From: Selaginella moellendorffii
Lineage: Eukaryota; Streptophyta; Lycopodiopsida; Selaginellales; Selaginellaceae
NCBI RefSeq assembly: GCF_000143415.4
Contig: NW_003314331.1
Location: 8,266 to 72,265 of the forward strand
Reading direction: 5' to 3'
Length of the DNA: 64,000 bases
Part shown: piece by piece, positions 53,597-63,780 of the stretch
Layout: each line of letters opens with the position of its first letter
Numbering within the stretch: position 1 is the stretch's first letter
Translations under genes and position numbers: made by a program
The notes under the pieces: generated by a model
The model's database searches: none
What the model saw: only the letters and a program-made list of their open reading frames with translations
Told to the model about the DNA's origin: nothing

Positions 53597-54193
53597 TCAT
53601 AGTTCTTGCTTGCTCCTAGATCTCTCCCATTTCTCGGGAAGAACAGGACGAATCGACTTACCCAGTGCTGGCCGCCGAGGCTTGTCCCTTCCAGAATCCC
53701 AGAGGTTTTGATCTTCCTTGGTCGGTGGTGAGCCAATCTCGGTGATACTCACCGGCAGGAATGGCCGATCGTCTCGATCGTCGACCGAGAAGAATCCTTC
53801 CTCTTGCTCGCCTAGATCGCCATCCCCAGCAGCAGCTTTCCTGGATGGGCCATCGCGCCAGTTCCACAAATCCAGCGCGCCTGGCTTGCGGAACCTATCG
53901 GCTAGGGCGGAGAGCTGCTCGTCGGCCATGGGCGTCCTGGCCGGGAAGCTCTGCTGCTCCCACGGCTTCTCCAGCACCGTCACCGCGGCCATCATCTCCT
54001 GCCGCTTGCGCTTCTCGTAGATCCGGCGCTCGCGCAGCAGCCACGCCTTCTCGCGCATCCGCTGCTTGTGCATCTGGAGCCGCTTCCACTGCCACTTGGT
54101 GACGCCGCCGGGGAATGTGCGCTTGCCGCCGCCCATTCGCACCACCAGCAGCTCCCATCGATTGCCACACCCGGCGCTCAAGCTCATCGCCAT
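53597..54193 (-). CDS. basic protein of unknown function, possibly organellar
   Basis: An intronless minus-strand frame of 198 residues, ATG 54,193 to TAG 53,597. Residues 20-75 are very basic and rich in Arg, Lys and Trp (GGVTKWQWKRLQMHKQRMRE, then KAWLLRERRIYEKRKRQEMM), as in RNA-binding or ribosome-associated proteins. The rest is Pro-rich and acidic-basic mixed (RFRKPGALDLWNWRDGPSRK; LGKSIRPVLPEKWERSRSKQ). The open frame is GC-rich and intact over its whole length with a normal stop. The N-terminus (MAMSLSAGCGNRW) could be part of an organelle targeting sequence. I do not recognise the family; a plant mitochondrial or plastid ribosome-associated protein is one guess. It shares its upstream region with the PUS3 remnant. 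Confidence 0.65.
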   Translation of the reverse strand: MAMSLSAGCGNRWELLVVRMGGGKRTFPGGVTKWQWKRLQMHKQRMREKAWLLRERRIYEKRKRQEMMAAVTVLEKPWEQQSFPARTPMADEQLSALADRFRKPGALDLWNWRDGPSRKAAAGDGDLGEQEEGFFSVDDRDDRPFLPVSITEIGSPPTKEDQNLWDSGRDKPRRPALGKSIRPVLPEKWERSRSKQEL

Positions 54194-54265
54194 GGCGGGA
54201 AAACCTCAAGAACCCTAAAATATCGCCATAAACCCTAAAATGTGCTCTTCCAGATTTTTGGGGCG
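54194..54265. promoter_or_regulatory. 72-bp divergent promoter with two telo-box motifs
   Basis: AACCCTAAAA at 54,211-54,220 and AAACCCTAA at 54,230-54,238 lie between the minus-strand gene starting at 54,193 and the plus-strand PUS3 remnant starting at 54,266. The short spacing and the paired motifs suggest one bidirectional promoter for two translation-related genes. Confidence 0.6.
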
Positions 54266-54983
54266 ATGGAAGAAAGGCGCATCCACGAGCTGGAGAACGA
54301 TGTTGCCGCGTTGTCTGCGAGGATCAAGGCAAGCTTTCATCCTCTCTTCAGTGAGTGAAAATCTTGGCGCAGGCACTGGAAGTAGAGAATGCAAATTTAA
54401 CTGCTCGATTCGTTCTTCTTGTCTCCCATTCGATTTACTCTCTGTTCTTTCAGCATGGTGAGAACCAGTCGCTAAAATCGAAGCGGACTCACAAGAATCA
54501 CAAGAAAGAAAATCAAGGTACTCTACTATCCTTTTAAAGGAATTCCGCTCTTTCTCTCTTGCTAGGAAACTCTAAGCGATGATTTGTAGCTTCGACAATC
54601 ATGTACATTGGCAGCTGGTACGTTCCTATCTTTCGTTTGGAAGAAAGCTGATTTTTTTTTCTTTTTTTTCTTTTTTTTTGCTGCTTGCAGGTTATTGCTG
54701 GCCGCCGTTATTGCTTGCTTGCTCTTTTTTTCGCTGGGAAGGAAGAAGTCTGTGGGTTATGCACAACGCATTCTTATGGCATCAAGTTCGTTGCATGGCC
54801 GCCGTGCTTTTCATGATTGCCTGTGGTCGTGAAGTACCAATATTTGTCTCCAGAGTAAGCTGGAGACAAATAAGATCACTGATTTTGTGGATCATCGACA
54901 ACCTTTTAGACGTGGACAAGACCACGAGAAAATCACAGTATTTGTGCCTTCCAAGGCCTACACTTCTACTGCCGACCTGGTAA
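54266..54983 (+). pseudogene. tRNA pseudouridine synthase PUS3-like, catalytic core deleted
   Basis: ATG 54,266 opens MEERRIHELENDVAALSARI with a coiled coil typical of plant PUS3 N-termini. A GC-AG intron (AAG|GCAAGC ... GGCGCAG) seems to follow, then ALEVENANLTARF, then a basic segment HGENQSLKSKRTHKNHKKEN. At about 54,750-54,960 the sequence reads HNAFLWHQVRCMAAVLFMI and LLDVDKTTRKSQY, the C-terminal motifs of PUS3/DEG1 enzymes, which modify U38/U39 of tRNA. The middle of about 200 residues, with the catalytic Asp, is absent; a T-rich stretch of about 150 bases takes its place. A stop also interrupts the frame near 54,579. The telo-box promoter is still present. The gene is truncated and dead as an enzyme. 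Confidence 0.75.
54841..54872. repeat. perfect 13-bp inverted repeat with 6-bp loop
   Basis: TATTTGTCTCCAG (54,841-54,853), loop AGTAAG, then the exact reverse complement CTGGAGACAAATA (54,860-54,872). It falls at an apparent exon-intron border inside the PUS3 remnant, between GREVP and LLDVDKTTRK. A short inverted templated insertion would explain it. Confidence 0.85.
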
Positions 54984-54989
54984 GTGACT

Positions 54990-55340
54990 GTGACGGCTAG
55001 ATTCAGGCTTAGATTTTGATTGAAATATCTGTGTAGAATCCAAAGTACAGATACATAAGCATTTGTTAAAACATCTCGACCAAACATTACTGACGGCTTC
55101 ACTGATTTCCGAAGGCATGCTGGAGCTTGGTCAGCATGCTTCTCTTGTATTTCTGCATGGTTAAATCCATGATGATGCAGACCCAATTGTTTATTTTAGC
55201 AAAACAAATTATCTGAACGTAAGCAGATTTTGATTTAGCTACTTATGAACGCAACCAACGCTTAAAATACTTTGGTATACTTACTTATCTTGCTCTAGTG
55301 AATTCCATAGATTTTGTGAGAGGGCTCCCTTCCTCCTCGA
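54990..55340. other. intergenic, nothing recognised
   Basis: Low-complexity and short frames only. A minus-strand frame at about 55,090-55,170 reads MDLTMQKYKRSMLTKLQHAF but stops soon after; it is not assignable. Confidence 0.3.
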
Positions 55341-55344
55341 GCTG

Positions 55345-55563
55345 GATCTTGCAAATTATAGTAGATCCCAAGTTTTGGACTATAAAGTCTATAACTTTGG
55401 CAGTAAAGAACAAGCAGCGTGGAAAGTTTTGGAACTTGCAATGAATTGTGTGGAACATCACTCTGATAGGAGGCCGAACATGAGCACTGTGGTAAATGAG
55501 CTGAAAGGCCTTGCCTCTCTCAATTTCCTTGCATGCCTGGAGCTGCTGTCACAAAAGACTTGA
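55345..55563 (+). pseudogene. receptor-kinase C-lobe tail, inverted relative to the rest
   Basis: The plus strand reads ILQIIVDPKF (shifted) and then KEQAAWKVLELAMNCVEHHS and RRPNMSTVVNELKGL, kinase subdomain XI of malectin/LRR receptor kinases (AWKxxELAMxCVxxxSxRRPxMSxVVxELK). The rest of such a kinase lies on the minus strand immediately beside it (55,590 upward). The tail is therefore in the wrong orientation and separated from its domain by an inversion. Confidence 0.75.
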
Positions 55564-55589
55564 AAGAGTGTTTTTACCCATTTTGAAAG

Positions 55590-58220
55590 AGCAACTTCTT
55601 CCTCTGGAAGCAATAGATTGATGGGTTCACGGCGGCAAGCAATCTCGAACAGTACCACTCCAAAGCTGTACACATCTGATTTCCCGTGAGCCTGGCGTTA
55701 GAAAAAAAAGAAGTTAGTCATTTTGAATAATAAGAAAGTTTATGCTCACTCTGAGTGAGTGATGGTTGAGATATGTTGTTCCTGTTGTAAAGCTTGGAAA
55801 GCCCAAAGTCACTAACTTTGGCAAGAGCTTAAAAGTATATTAGTTGTCTTCACATCCCAATGGATTATATGTAAATTGCAGGAGGTGTGCAAATATTCCA
55901 ATCCTGTGAAACTTGTTGTCGAGGGTCATCACACTGTTTACCTTGAACAGCATCTAAAGCAATTTGCAGCTGAGATTTCTAGCTCAAAGCTGGACATTGT
56001 GCCTATACATAACCACATCAAAGAGAAGACAAATGGAAACGGAAGAAATCACTTTGCTCTCTCAAAGTTCTATTTGCTTTGACTCCTGATCACAATAGCC
56101 AAGGAACGACACCAAGTTCCTGTGGTGTACCACCAATAAAATATCAATATGCCACTGGTTTGAGATCAGTTTGCTATCCATGCTTGATGATCAAACTCAC
56201 CTCCATGTTAAATTCTTGATATCCGTGCTTTGAGGCGTAGACAAAACCTTAACAGCAATTTTGACATTATTGGAAAGGCAGCCATAGTACACTGGTCCAA
56301 AACTTCCTTCGCCAAGAACTTGCTTAAAGTTGTTTGTGGCCTCGATCACGGAGTTTGGAGACTTTGGACCAGGGAGATGAGAAAGCTATAAGCACAAGCC
56401 AGCATTTTGCAACTTACCTGACTCTTGTGGTCTGATGGTTCTTTGTCCGTCTTTCTACGGGACATGAAACACACAACAAGTCCAGCTGCGAGTAGTAACA
56501 TGGCTACGCATGGAACCGCGATTCCAATTAAAAGTGTTGTATTTTTCGTCTTCTTTGCGTCGAGTTTCTCGCATAACTTAACACTAGTGCTGCAGAAGGA
56601 AGGAAACAAAAGATAAATTTCAAGAGAGAATCTCGAGAAACGAACTTGAAAGAGAGCTGCAGTTCTGGTTGTACGCAATCCAAGCTGTCGTTTTGTAATG
56701 ACCTGTGAAATAGTGACTGTAAGAAAAACTCTAATTTTCGAGCATACACTGTACTCACAAAACCGTGAGTTTTTTCAAGGAGCTAAAGTTTGGAACTGGC
56801 CCTGTCAATGCATTGTTATCCAGATATACGAAAAAAACTAAAGATGAGAAGAAAACTAAGAATTGCTAGAGAACCTTTCGTAAATTTTTGTTAGATGCAA
56901 CAGCTTCGTGCTTGACTGGGATATATTACCACTCAGACGTTGGTTGGATAAGTTCCTGCAATGCCAATTTCTTCAGTTTCATATGATAGATATGAGTCCT
57001 CTTACAGCTCTGCGATTCCGGCCGGGATTTGAGCTATGTATCCCTCCCAAGTATAAGGAAGAGGCAAGCAAGGATCTCCGACCATCCAGCGCGTCCAAGA
57101 ATTGCTACCACTTCCAGATAAGAAAACAAGAGAAGAATATCACAAATGAGACAATGTATAATGCTAAATACCATCCTCGGGTTCTGTCCCTGGCAAGAGA
57201 CTGCCTTTGTACTCGAAGAGCTCGGGGGCATTGAGGATCGGACCCAGCGTAGAGTTTAGCATGGGAACGAGAAAGACGCGTGTTGGATCTAAAAGCTCCA
57301 CCGGAGCTTTGACATACATTTGCACCGAAGCCTGGGTGTGCTTCTCGATGTTGATGATCACCGCGACCTGGAGAGTTTCAAGAGAGGTGGTGTTGAAAAG
57401 GAGCGTGAACTCTCTCGTGTCGTTCCCCAGAGCGAAGAACTCCGCAAAGTAAAAGTTGATGTAGTACTTCGTTGCCTCGAGCGTGGCTGGAAACTCGAAG
57501 ACCATCACGGACGATCGGGAGCTCATCACCTCTGTGGGAGGCTTGTTAAAAGTTAGTGTTGATCCGCTGGTAGCTTCCTATGTTTTTGAAGCTCTTGTCA
57601 GCTCTCCATATTCGATCGTATTCATCCAAAGAATACCTGTTCGAAGATACGAAGAGAAAAAACTTTGAGAGTTTCTTACCTGATATCTTCATTTGAAGTT
57701 GCTCCAAGATGATCCTTCTCCACATGAGCAAGACCTCACTATAATCCGAGACGCTTCCACTCATCCCGGGCGTCAGCTTCCTAAGCTCAATCGTGGAGAT
57801 GAATGGGATATTTGCTGGTGAGTTCGAGCGGGTTCCTTAGCTTCGAGTTTGTGGCTTTCACCACAAACTCGTAGTACCACGACGACTGGCTTCCCAGGCT
57901 CGCGTTCATCACAGTGTTCGCACCAATAGCAATGTCAAACTCGACTAGAGTTGATTCCAGCCCATCGTAGTTCCCGTAGTAGAAGCGCGGCCTCACAATG
58001 TAGCTCTTGTCCACCACAACTGGCTGAGCTGAAACGTAACTCTGTGCTGTAAATGATCGGCTTCCCACATTTTCCGCTCGAGCCGAAAGTCGGGCCTATT
58101 CCCCCAAAGAGTTGTGCTCATGGTCTCGAGCGAAGAAAACGAGAATATTCCAGCCTGTGCAAAGACCAAGCAAAAGAAAACGCATATAAGGATTAGCAGG
58201 ATGTTTCATGATCTAAATCA
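55590..58220 (-). pseudogene. malectin-like LRR receptor kinase, broken
   Basis: Minus-strand order from 58,220 down: a hydrophobic start (MRFLLLGLCTG), the malectin-like domain in two parts (IVRPRFYYGNYDGLESTLVE at about 57,960; VFEFPATLEATKYYINFYFA and VILLD-type sheet near 57,200-57,500), LRR pieces (VYLDNNALTGPVPNFSSLKK at about 56,770-56,830), a TM helix (TTLLIGIAVPCVAMLLLAAG), then kinase pieces. Kinase: LGEGSFGPVYYG and KIAVKVLS (about 56,240-56,320), VHHRNLVSFLGYCDQE, GLEYLHTSC, catalytic loop IHWDVKTTNILL (HRD is HWD), KVSDFGLSKL, and SDVYSFGVVLFEIACRREPI. Frame changes occur after VKVLS, after NILL and in the malectin part, and the activation segment lacks GYLDPEY. This is the LRR-I/SYMRK-like receptor type. 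It is a pseudogene; the kinase tail is inverted at 55,345-55,563. Confidence 0.8.
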
Positions 58221-58369
58221 GACAGGCAAGAGATGAAACTTTGGATATGTCAATGGCAATCCATTTGCATCACCTTTGTTCTCGCAGATGCCATAAGAAA
58301 CGGCATTGTTTGTGACGTGGAAGGGTATTTTACTATCCATAAAATCAGTCACCATTTTGCACCAGTCTA

Positions 58370-58714
58370 CTACCTGTTCATGAATAAACCCACCATTCTT
58401 TCTTGGGTTTTCTTAGCTGGGAGAGAATGTGTGTGTGTCTCAATCCATTCCATCTGAAAAGTTCTTTCGCCCATCTCGGTGCCTTCAACCACATTTCTAC
58501 TTATGAACCTAGCAGCCTCAAGGATGTTTTCTTCTATCTTCCTTTCACACATCATATGTGACGACTTGCTGAAAGTTTCCAGATCTTGGATGGACATAAC
58601 GTTGCAAAAGGAATATACCATATCTGGAGGATCACCAAACCCTGGTTTCATCACATTGCTTTCAAGCTCTAGTATGTTGCACATGTGGATAATGGCCCAA
58701 TGTGTGAAGGTCAA
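58370..58714 (-). other. minus-strand open frame, not recognised
   Basis: A frame of up to 114 codons reads MCNILELESNVMKPGFGDPP, then CNVMSIQDLETFSKSSHMMC and KIEENILEAARFISRNVVEG. It has normal amino-acid composition and may be an exon of a lost gene. No family recognised. Confidence 0.3.
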
Positions 58715-58759
58715 AAGCTCTAGGGTCTGTAGCTCTAGTCACTACCAATGAGTAAGTGA

Positions 58760-59390
58760 TAATAACTTTGAAATTATACATTTAAAACTTCAAAGCCCTA
58801 CAATTAACAAAGTTCTTTCACTTTAATAATGAAATAACTATACCTTTTAATAATGTTTGAGAACTATACAAATATGTATAAAACTTCTCAAAACCCTAAA
58901 TTATTGTTAAATGTTCTTCTATTATTAAGTAGGTTGCAATATACATGATATATGTAATAAGATGATGTTAACCTGGTACACTTGTGCTTTATTGTATCAA
59001 TACATCCCCAAGATCAATATCAAAATTATCCATGTGAAAAATGAAAGGTTGAGTATAGTCAAGATATATTAAAATTAGAGGAGTCATTAAAGCTCTTTAA
59101 CATCCATAAATATGCACTCACAATCCTCAGACTGAATGAAAGATGATGTTAATGACATCAACAATGCTCTCAATGATTTAGTATAATTATAAATATGATC
59201 AACAAAACATTTGAGATATTGCACCTTACCCAGAAAACATTATATAAAAAACTAAATCACTTAAGTGTTGTAAGCTAAAGGATCCTTTAAAATGATGACC
59301 GGAACAATAAATAGTTCATTGGATGAGACCAAGTTTAAGATCAAATCTAATATAAGTTATAGAGTGAAATCCAAAGTGTTCCAAAATTCA
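58760..59390. other. AT-rich intergenic DNA
   Basis: AT-rich sequence with no recognised motif, leading into the tandem repeat block that follows. Confidence 0.5.
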
Positions 59391-60740
59391 AAGAATCCAT
59401 AGTAATAATATATTCAAATTTCATCATATGATCACATATGCTACACTTATCTTCACCCCCCTTTTAAAGAGGTTAATGTTCATAGTGATAGTATATCTAA
59501 ATTTCATCCCATGATCACATATGTTACACTCATCTTCACCTACTTTTAGAGGTGTGAATGTCCTCATTGGCTATTAACTAACAACCCCTACTGAGCCAAT
59601 ATAATACGCCCTATCTTTTCCCCCTTAAACCAATTGGAAAAAGGGCAATTGCTTGATAAGAGAGCCTTTAGTGGCTATTTTATCCCTATTTATCCTCTAA
59701 AGTTCCAAAGATATACGATAATAATATATCTAAATCTCATCCCATGATTACATGTGCTCCCCCCCCCCCCTCCCCCCCCCTAGAGATGTCAATATCCTTA
59801 TTGATTATTAATTAACAACCCCTATTGAGCCAAAGAGAACCAACATTTTGCACTAAATCTACCAATCCTTCAATTATATAGATTAGGTATGTCATACGAG
59901 GCAACTAGTCATCCACTCGTACCATAGTTCCATGATGGATATCTTCGTCTGTGGATACTTCACAAAAGGAAAGACGTATGCATGGATGCCTAATACATAT
60001 AATTTCAAATTTAGGGGTAGAAATATACCTTGCTCAAGTAGCCACTAATTAATGAGAATTGAACCTGTGCCATTTGCTTTGATACCATATGTTGCACACC
60101 CTATCTCTCTCCTCTTAAACTAACTGAAAAATGGGTAATTACTTCCTTAATGGCTATTTTATCCTCATTTATCCCTCAAAATTCTAAAAACCCACGGTGA
60201 CAGTATATCCAAATCTCATCCCATGATCATATGCGTTATAGCCAAGGGAAACCAACACCTCTATTTCCGCACAAAATTTACCAATCATTCCATTGTATAG
60301 ATTAATTAGTCCCTATGAGGTAACTAGTCATCTACATGTACCACAGTCCCATAGTGGATACCTTCATCTAGTAAATACCCTATAATATGAAGGACATACT
60401 CATGAATGCTCAATATGTACGATTTTAATTTTAAGGGTAGGAATATACCTTGCTCAAGGGTATAGTATATTTTAAGTAGCTACTAATCAATAAGAATCAA
60501 TTTTAAGGGTAAGAATATACCTTGCTCAAGGATATTTTAAGCAGCCACTAATCAATAGGAATCAAACTTGTGTTATTTTCTTTAATATATAATGCACTCT
60601 ATCTTTCTCCCCTTAAGCCAACTAGAAAAAGGGCAATTGCTTGATGAGAAAGCTTTTAGTGGCTATTTTATCCCTATTTATCCTTTAAGATTCACAATGA
60701 TAATATATTAAAATTTCATCTCATAATCACATATGCTACA
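59390..60740 (-). repeat. tandem LTR-like repeats, unit about 420-500 bp
   Basis: Three diverged copies in direct order. Landmark 1 (CCTATCT...CTTAAAC, then GGGCAATTGCTTGATAAG-like) occurs near 59,610, 60,100 and 60,600. Landmark 2 (GAGGCAACTAGTCATC, GTACCATAGTTCC) occurs near 59,900 and 60,315. Landmark 3 (AGAATATACCTTGCTCAAG-like) occurs near 60,020, 60,440 and 60,510. Landmark 4 (TCTCATCCCATGATCACAT-like) occurs near 59,420, 59,505, 59,740, 60,215 and 60,715. On the minus strand TGGTATCAAAGC at 60,076-60,087 resembles the tRNA-Met primer-binding site of plant LTR elements and sits at a repeat edge. Confidence 0.7.
59758..59782 (+). repeat. C-run tract
   Basis: Two long C runs separated by a single T. 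The G-rich complement could form a quadruplex. It lies inside the LTR-like repeat block. Confidence 0.9.
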
Positions 60741-60744
60741 GAGA

Positions 60745-62570
60745 CCTTAAATCCTAAACTCTTTAGTAATATTTCCAAACCGAGTTAGGGTTGGGATTGG
60801 GGGTTAGTAACCTTGGGTGGCATGGATTTAAGGAGTGCTAAAAAGAATCTTCAAGAAAGTGCTAAAAAACAACTCTCACTCCCAGAAGGAAAATCAATTG
60901 TTTACTCATGACTTAAAGAGAATGGTGCCCCATATAAGGCTGGAATTTGTCTAGGTCAATCTGGTAGTGTCCTAGGCCCTAATTCCGAGCCTGGGATCAT
61001 TCGAGTCAACTATGGTAGTACATATGAAAAAAAAAAAAAACTTAAAGATAAGATAAATAAATAGTTAAGGTGAATTAGGCAAATTAGAGGCCATTAAAAA
61101 TTACCATAAATAACAACTTTGGAGTATTAATTGGTGCAGTTGCTTGATGTTATGCTATTGCAATTGAATAATTAAACTTAGTTGATAGTGGCATTTATGA
61201 TGCATGGTGCAGCTCCTCCTACTCTTGCCGCCAGTTCTTGTGTCCACATTCTTCTATGGGAATCCTTACCATTAACTCATTGATCCTTATAGTGATTATC
61301 ATCTATCATTCTTGGGATAATGCCTAACATTTTGTTTAACTTTCCCACTTGTCTTTATGGGACAATATTATAGTGGTACAATAGTTTAAGCATAACCACT
61401 TGTGTGGATTAAAACCTTCTCTTAGATATCTTCAAATGTATATTTAGTATATTAATGATTGTGATGATGTTTTTCAGCAATTGTATCATCTTCATCAGAG
61501 GCTATTTGAATCAATGATACAATTTAGTGTTCACTTTTAGATTTTCTTGCTTCATGTGGAACCAAATATGTCAAAGAAAATCAAGTTGGGAATGTTGTAG
61601 TTAACGCTTTATTAATATTTTATAGGATTTGTGCATGAACTTGTTTGAGATGTATTCAATAACACTCTTCAACTAACACAACATTATAAGACATCACTTC
61701 TCCCATTTACCATTGCACGTACTTCCCATGGGAGATAATTTTGTTTTGATAAAAGTTAACTTTGTTATTGCCCAAGTTTAAGGACAAAGCTGAGGACGTG
61801 GTTGTGACCATGATGTTCACTATTGGGTGTGTAATGAGGTTGGCCATATATATTGGCATTGTCAGCATTTTCTGAATTGACGTCCTCTATTTTCGAGATG
61901 GAGGCTTTGGTGTCAATAATATCATATTGGTGTTATTAAAATGGAAGGTCTTAATGCAGAGATTCTTTTGGGAAATAAAAAGTCATATAATTAGTGGAAA
62001 GTCTTTGCATAAATAAGTTAGTGACCCCTTTATCCTTTTTTTGGGGAGTACCATCAAAGAATTCACTTAGCACTAATTTATTAATATTTACTTTCGAAGC
62101 TCGGTTTTATAACAAGAGGTCTTATGTTGATATAAGCTCAAATTTATCTTCTATTGCATAGCCTATGCCATATGTTGGCATCTACAATTGTATCATACAA
62201 TACAGCCAATATTCATTCTCTATAGCAATGACTATACTCATGTATAAGTATAGGATAACAAGGATTTAATTGTGTATATGGGTGATTTTGAGCTTGAGTT
62301 TAGTCATTGTGGGTAGTGTTGAGTTAAGCTTTTGACCTCATCCTTGGTATGGATTGGTTATAGTACAATCATATTAATTATGATTATAAGGCTTTTCCCC
62401 TTTGTCTCATATTTCTTTATTTTTCTTTCATTTATCTAATTTTTATTCCATTTTGTTTCTTTGCTTTTACCTCTACTTTTATCATTTTTTTTTCCTATTA
62501 CTTTTTATTGTGTTTCTATTTTGCTTCTTTATTTCCTTTTCAGATCCCTCCGACGGTCTTTATATTGCAA
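60745..62570 (+). mobile_element. decayed LTR-retroelement interior
   Basis: Mostly uninformative AT-rich DNA with an A-run at about 61,028-61,040. At about 61,800-61,870 the plus strand reads HYWVCNEVGHIYWHCQHF. It keeps C-x4-H-x4-C of a CCHC zinc knuckle, with the first Cys replaced by Tyr. This suggests a gag nucleocapsid remnant. No reverse transcriptase motif was recognised. Confidence 0.45.
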
Positions 62571-62589
62571 TGGTTGATCAACTCAAGAA

Positions 62590-63780
62590 TGAGTGCAATG
62601 ATTGGATATATGGAGCACTTAGACTAAATGCAAGGGTAAAGTGGTATAAACACCGTTCACAGGACTAATAAATCCCCAAGTCTAGAATAGGATTTATAAA
62701 GGTTGTGAGTTAGACTTCTCTAAGTGGTCAAAAAGGTGGTTAAGTAATTAAAGTTGAATGGAAAATTTAGTCACTTACATATAAAACTCCCCCAAGTGAG
62801 GGGTTTGATGTGATATTCGTGGTGATGGACCAATTTTCCAAAATATCACATTTCATACCCATTTTAATGAAAGTGGATATGAAAGGTCCAAAGGAAATTA
62901 TTTCAGACCGAGATAAAATTTTTATTAGCAAGTTCTAGAGAACTCTCCTAAAGCAATATTCTACCAAGCTAAAATTTAGTGTAGCCTATCATTCACAAAT
63001 AGGTAATAAATTTTAGATTAAGTATGATGGCAATAACACTTTTTGACAAATGGGTAATGGAAAGGGTGAATAGGTAGCTAAAGAAATATTTACGATACTA
63101 TATCTCTAAAAACTAAACTGATTAGATAAATTATTTAGGACTTGTGAAAATGTGCTATAACAATTCATTACATTCGAGTATCAAGTCAGCTATTGAAGGT
63201 CCTATAGCACTCGATATGGCCGAGTATCATGGAGCCACAGTAGAGGCATTCATGGCGGAAAAACTCAAGCTTAACAAAGGCAAATTGAACAAAGTCAAAC
63301 CAAAAGTATCAAAATATAGAGTTCTAATTTTGGGAAAAGGTGTGGCTAAACACAAAGAATGTAAAGTTACTAAGTGGGATTAGCTGGAAATTGACCTAAA
63401 GGTAAAAATGCATATCTTCCTATAAATGAATTAATCTTTTGTGGGGCCCTATGAGATTGAGACTTGAATTGATAAGATGGTTTATTGCCTTTAACTTCTC
63501 CAAGAAATGGAGAAGATGCACTTTATATTCTACGTAAACTTATTGAAGCCGTACTTTAACCCGCTTTGCAAAGACCAAGTGAAACCTTTATCGGAGGTTA
63601 TCCAAGGGGAAAAGAAATACAAAGTTGAGGTCATCCTTAATGCACACAAGAGTAAGTGACAAAAATGCGAAGTGAAGGAATTTTATGTGAAGTGGAAAGA
63701 ATTTCCACTCTATGAATTAACATAAAAATCAAAAGAGAACTTAGCGAATGTTTGAGATTTAGTAGAGGAATTTTTATAGG
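62590..63780 (+). mobile_element. Ty3/gypsy chromovirus integrase with chromodomain, decayed
   Basis: Plus-strand frames, interrupted by stops, read FDVIFVVMDQFSKISHFIPI (about 62,810), EIISDRDKIFISKF (about 62,900) and LKFSVAYHSQIG (about 62,970), the integrase core of Ty3/gypsy elements. Next come YNNSLHSSIK with AEYHGATVEAFMAEKL (63,153-63,290), then GPYEIE and HFIFYVNLLKPYFN (63,440-63,560), and finally KYKVEVILNAHK with EFYVKWKEFPLYE (about 63,620-63,715), a chromodomain. The order integrase-chromodomain defines chromoviruses, which target marked chromatin. Stops show it is inactive. No LTR boundary could be fixed before the window ends. Confidence 0.8.

Noticed and set aside
62402-62668. 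88-codon Phe-rich plus-strand frame
   Set aside because: T-rich low-complexity DNA in a dead retroelement; no membrane-protein pattern beyond composition.
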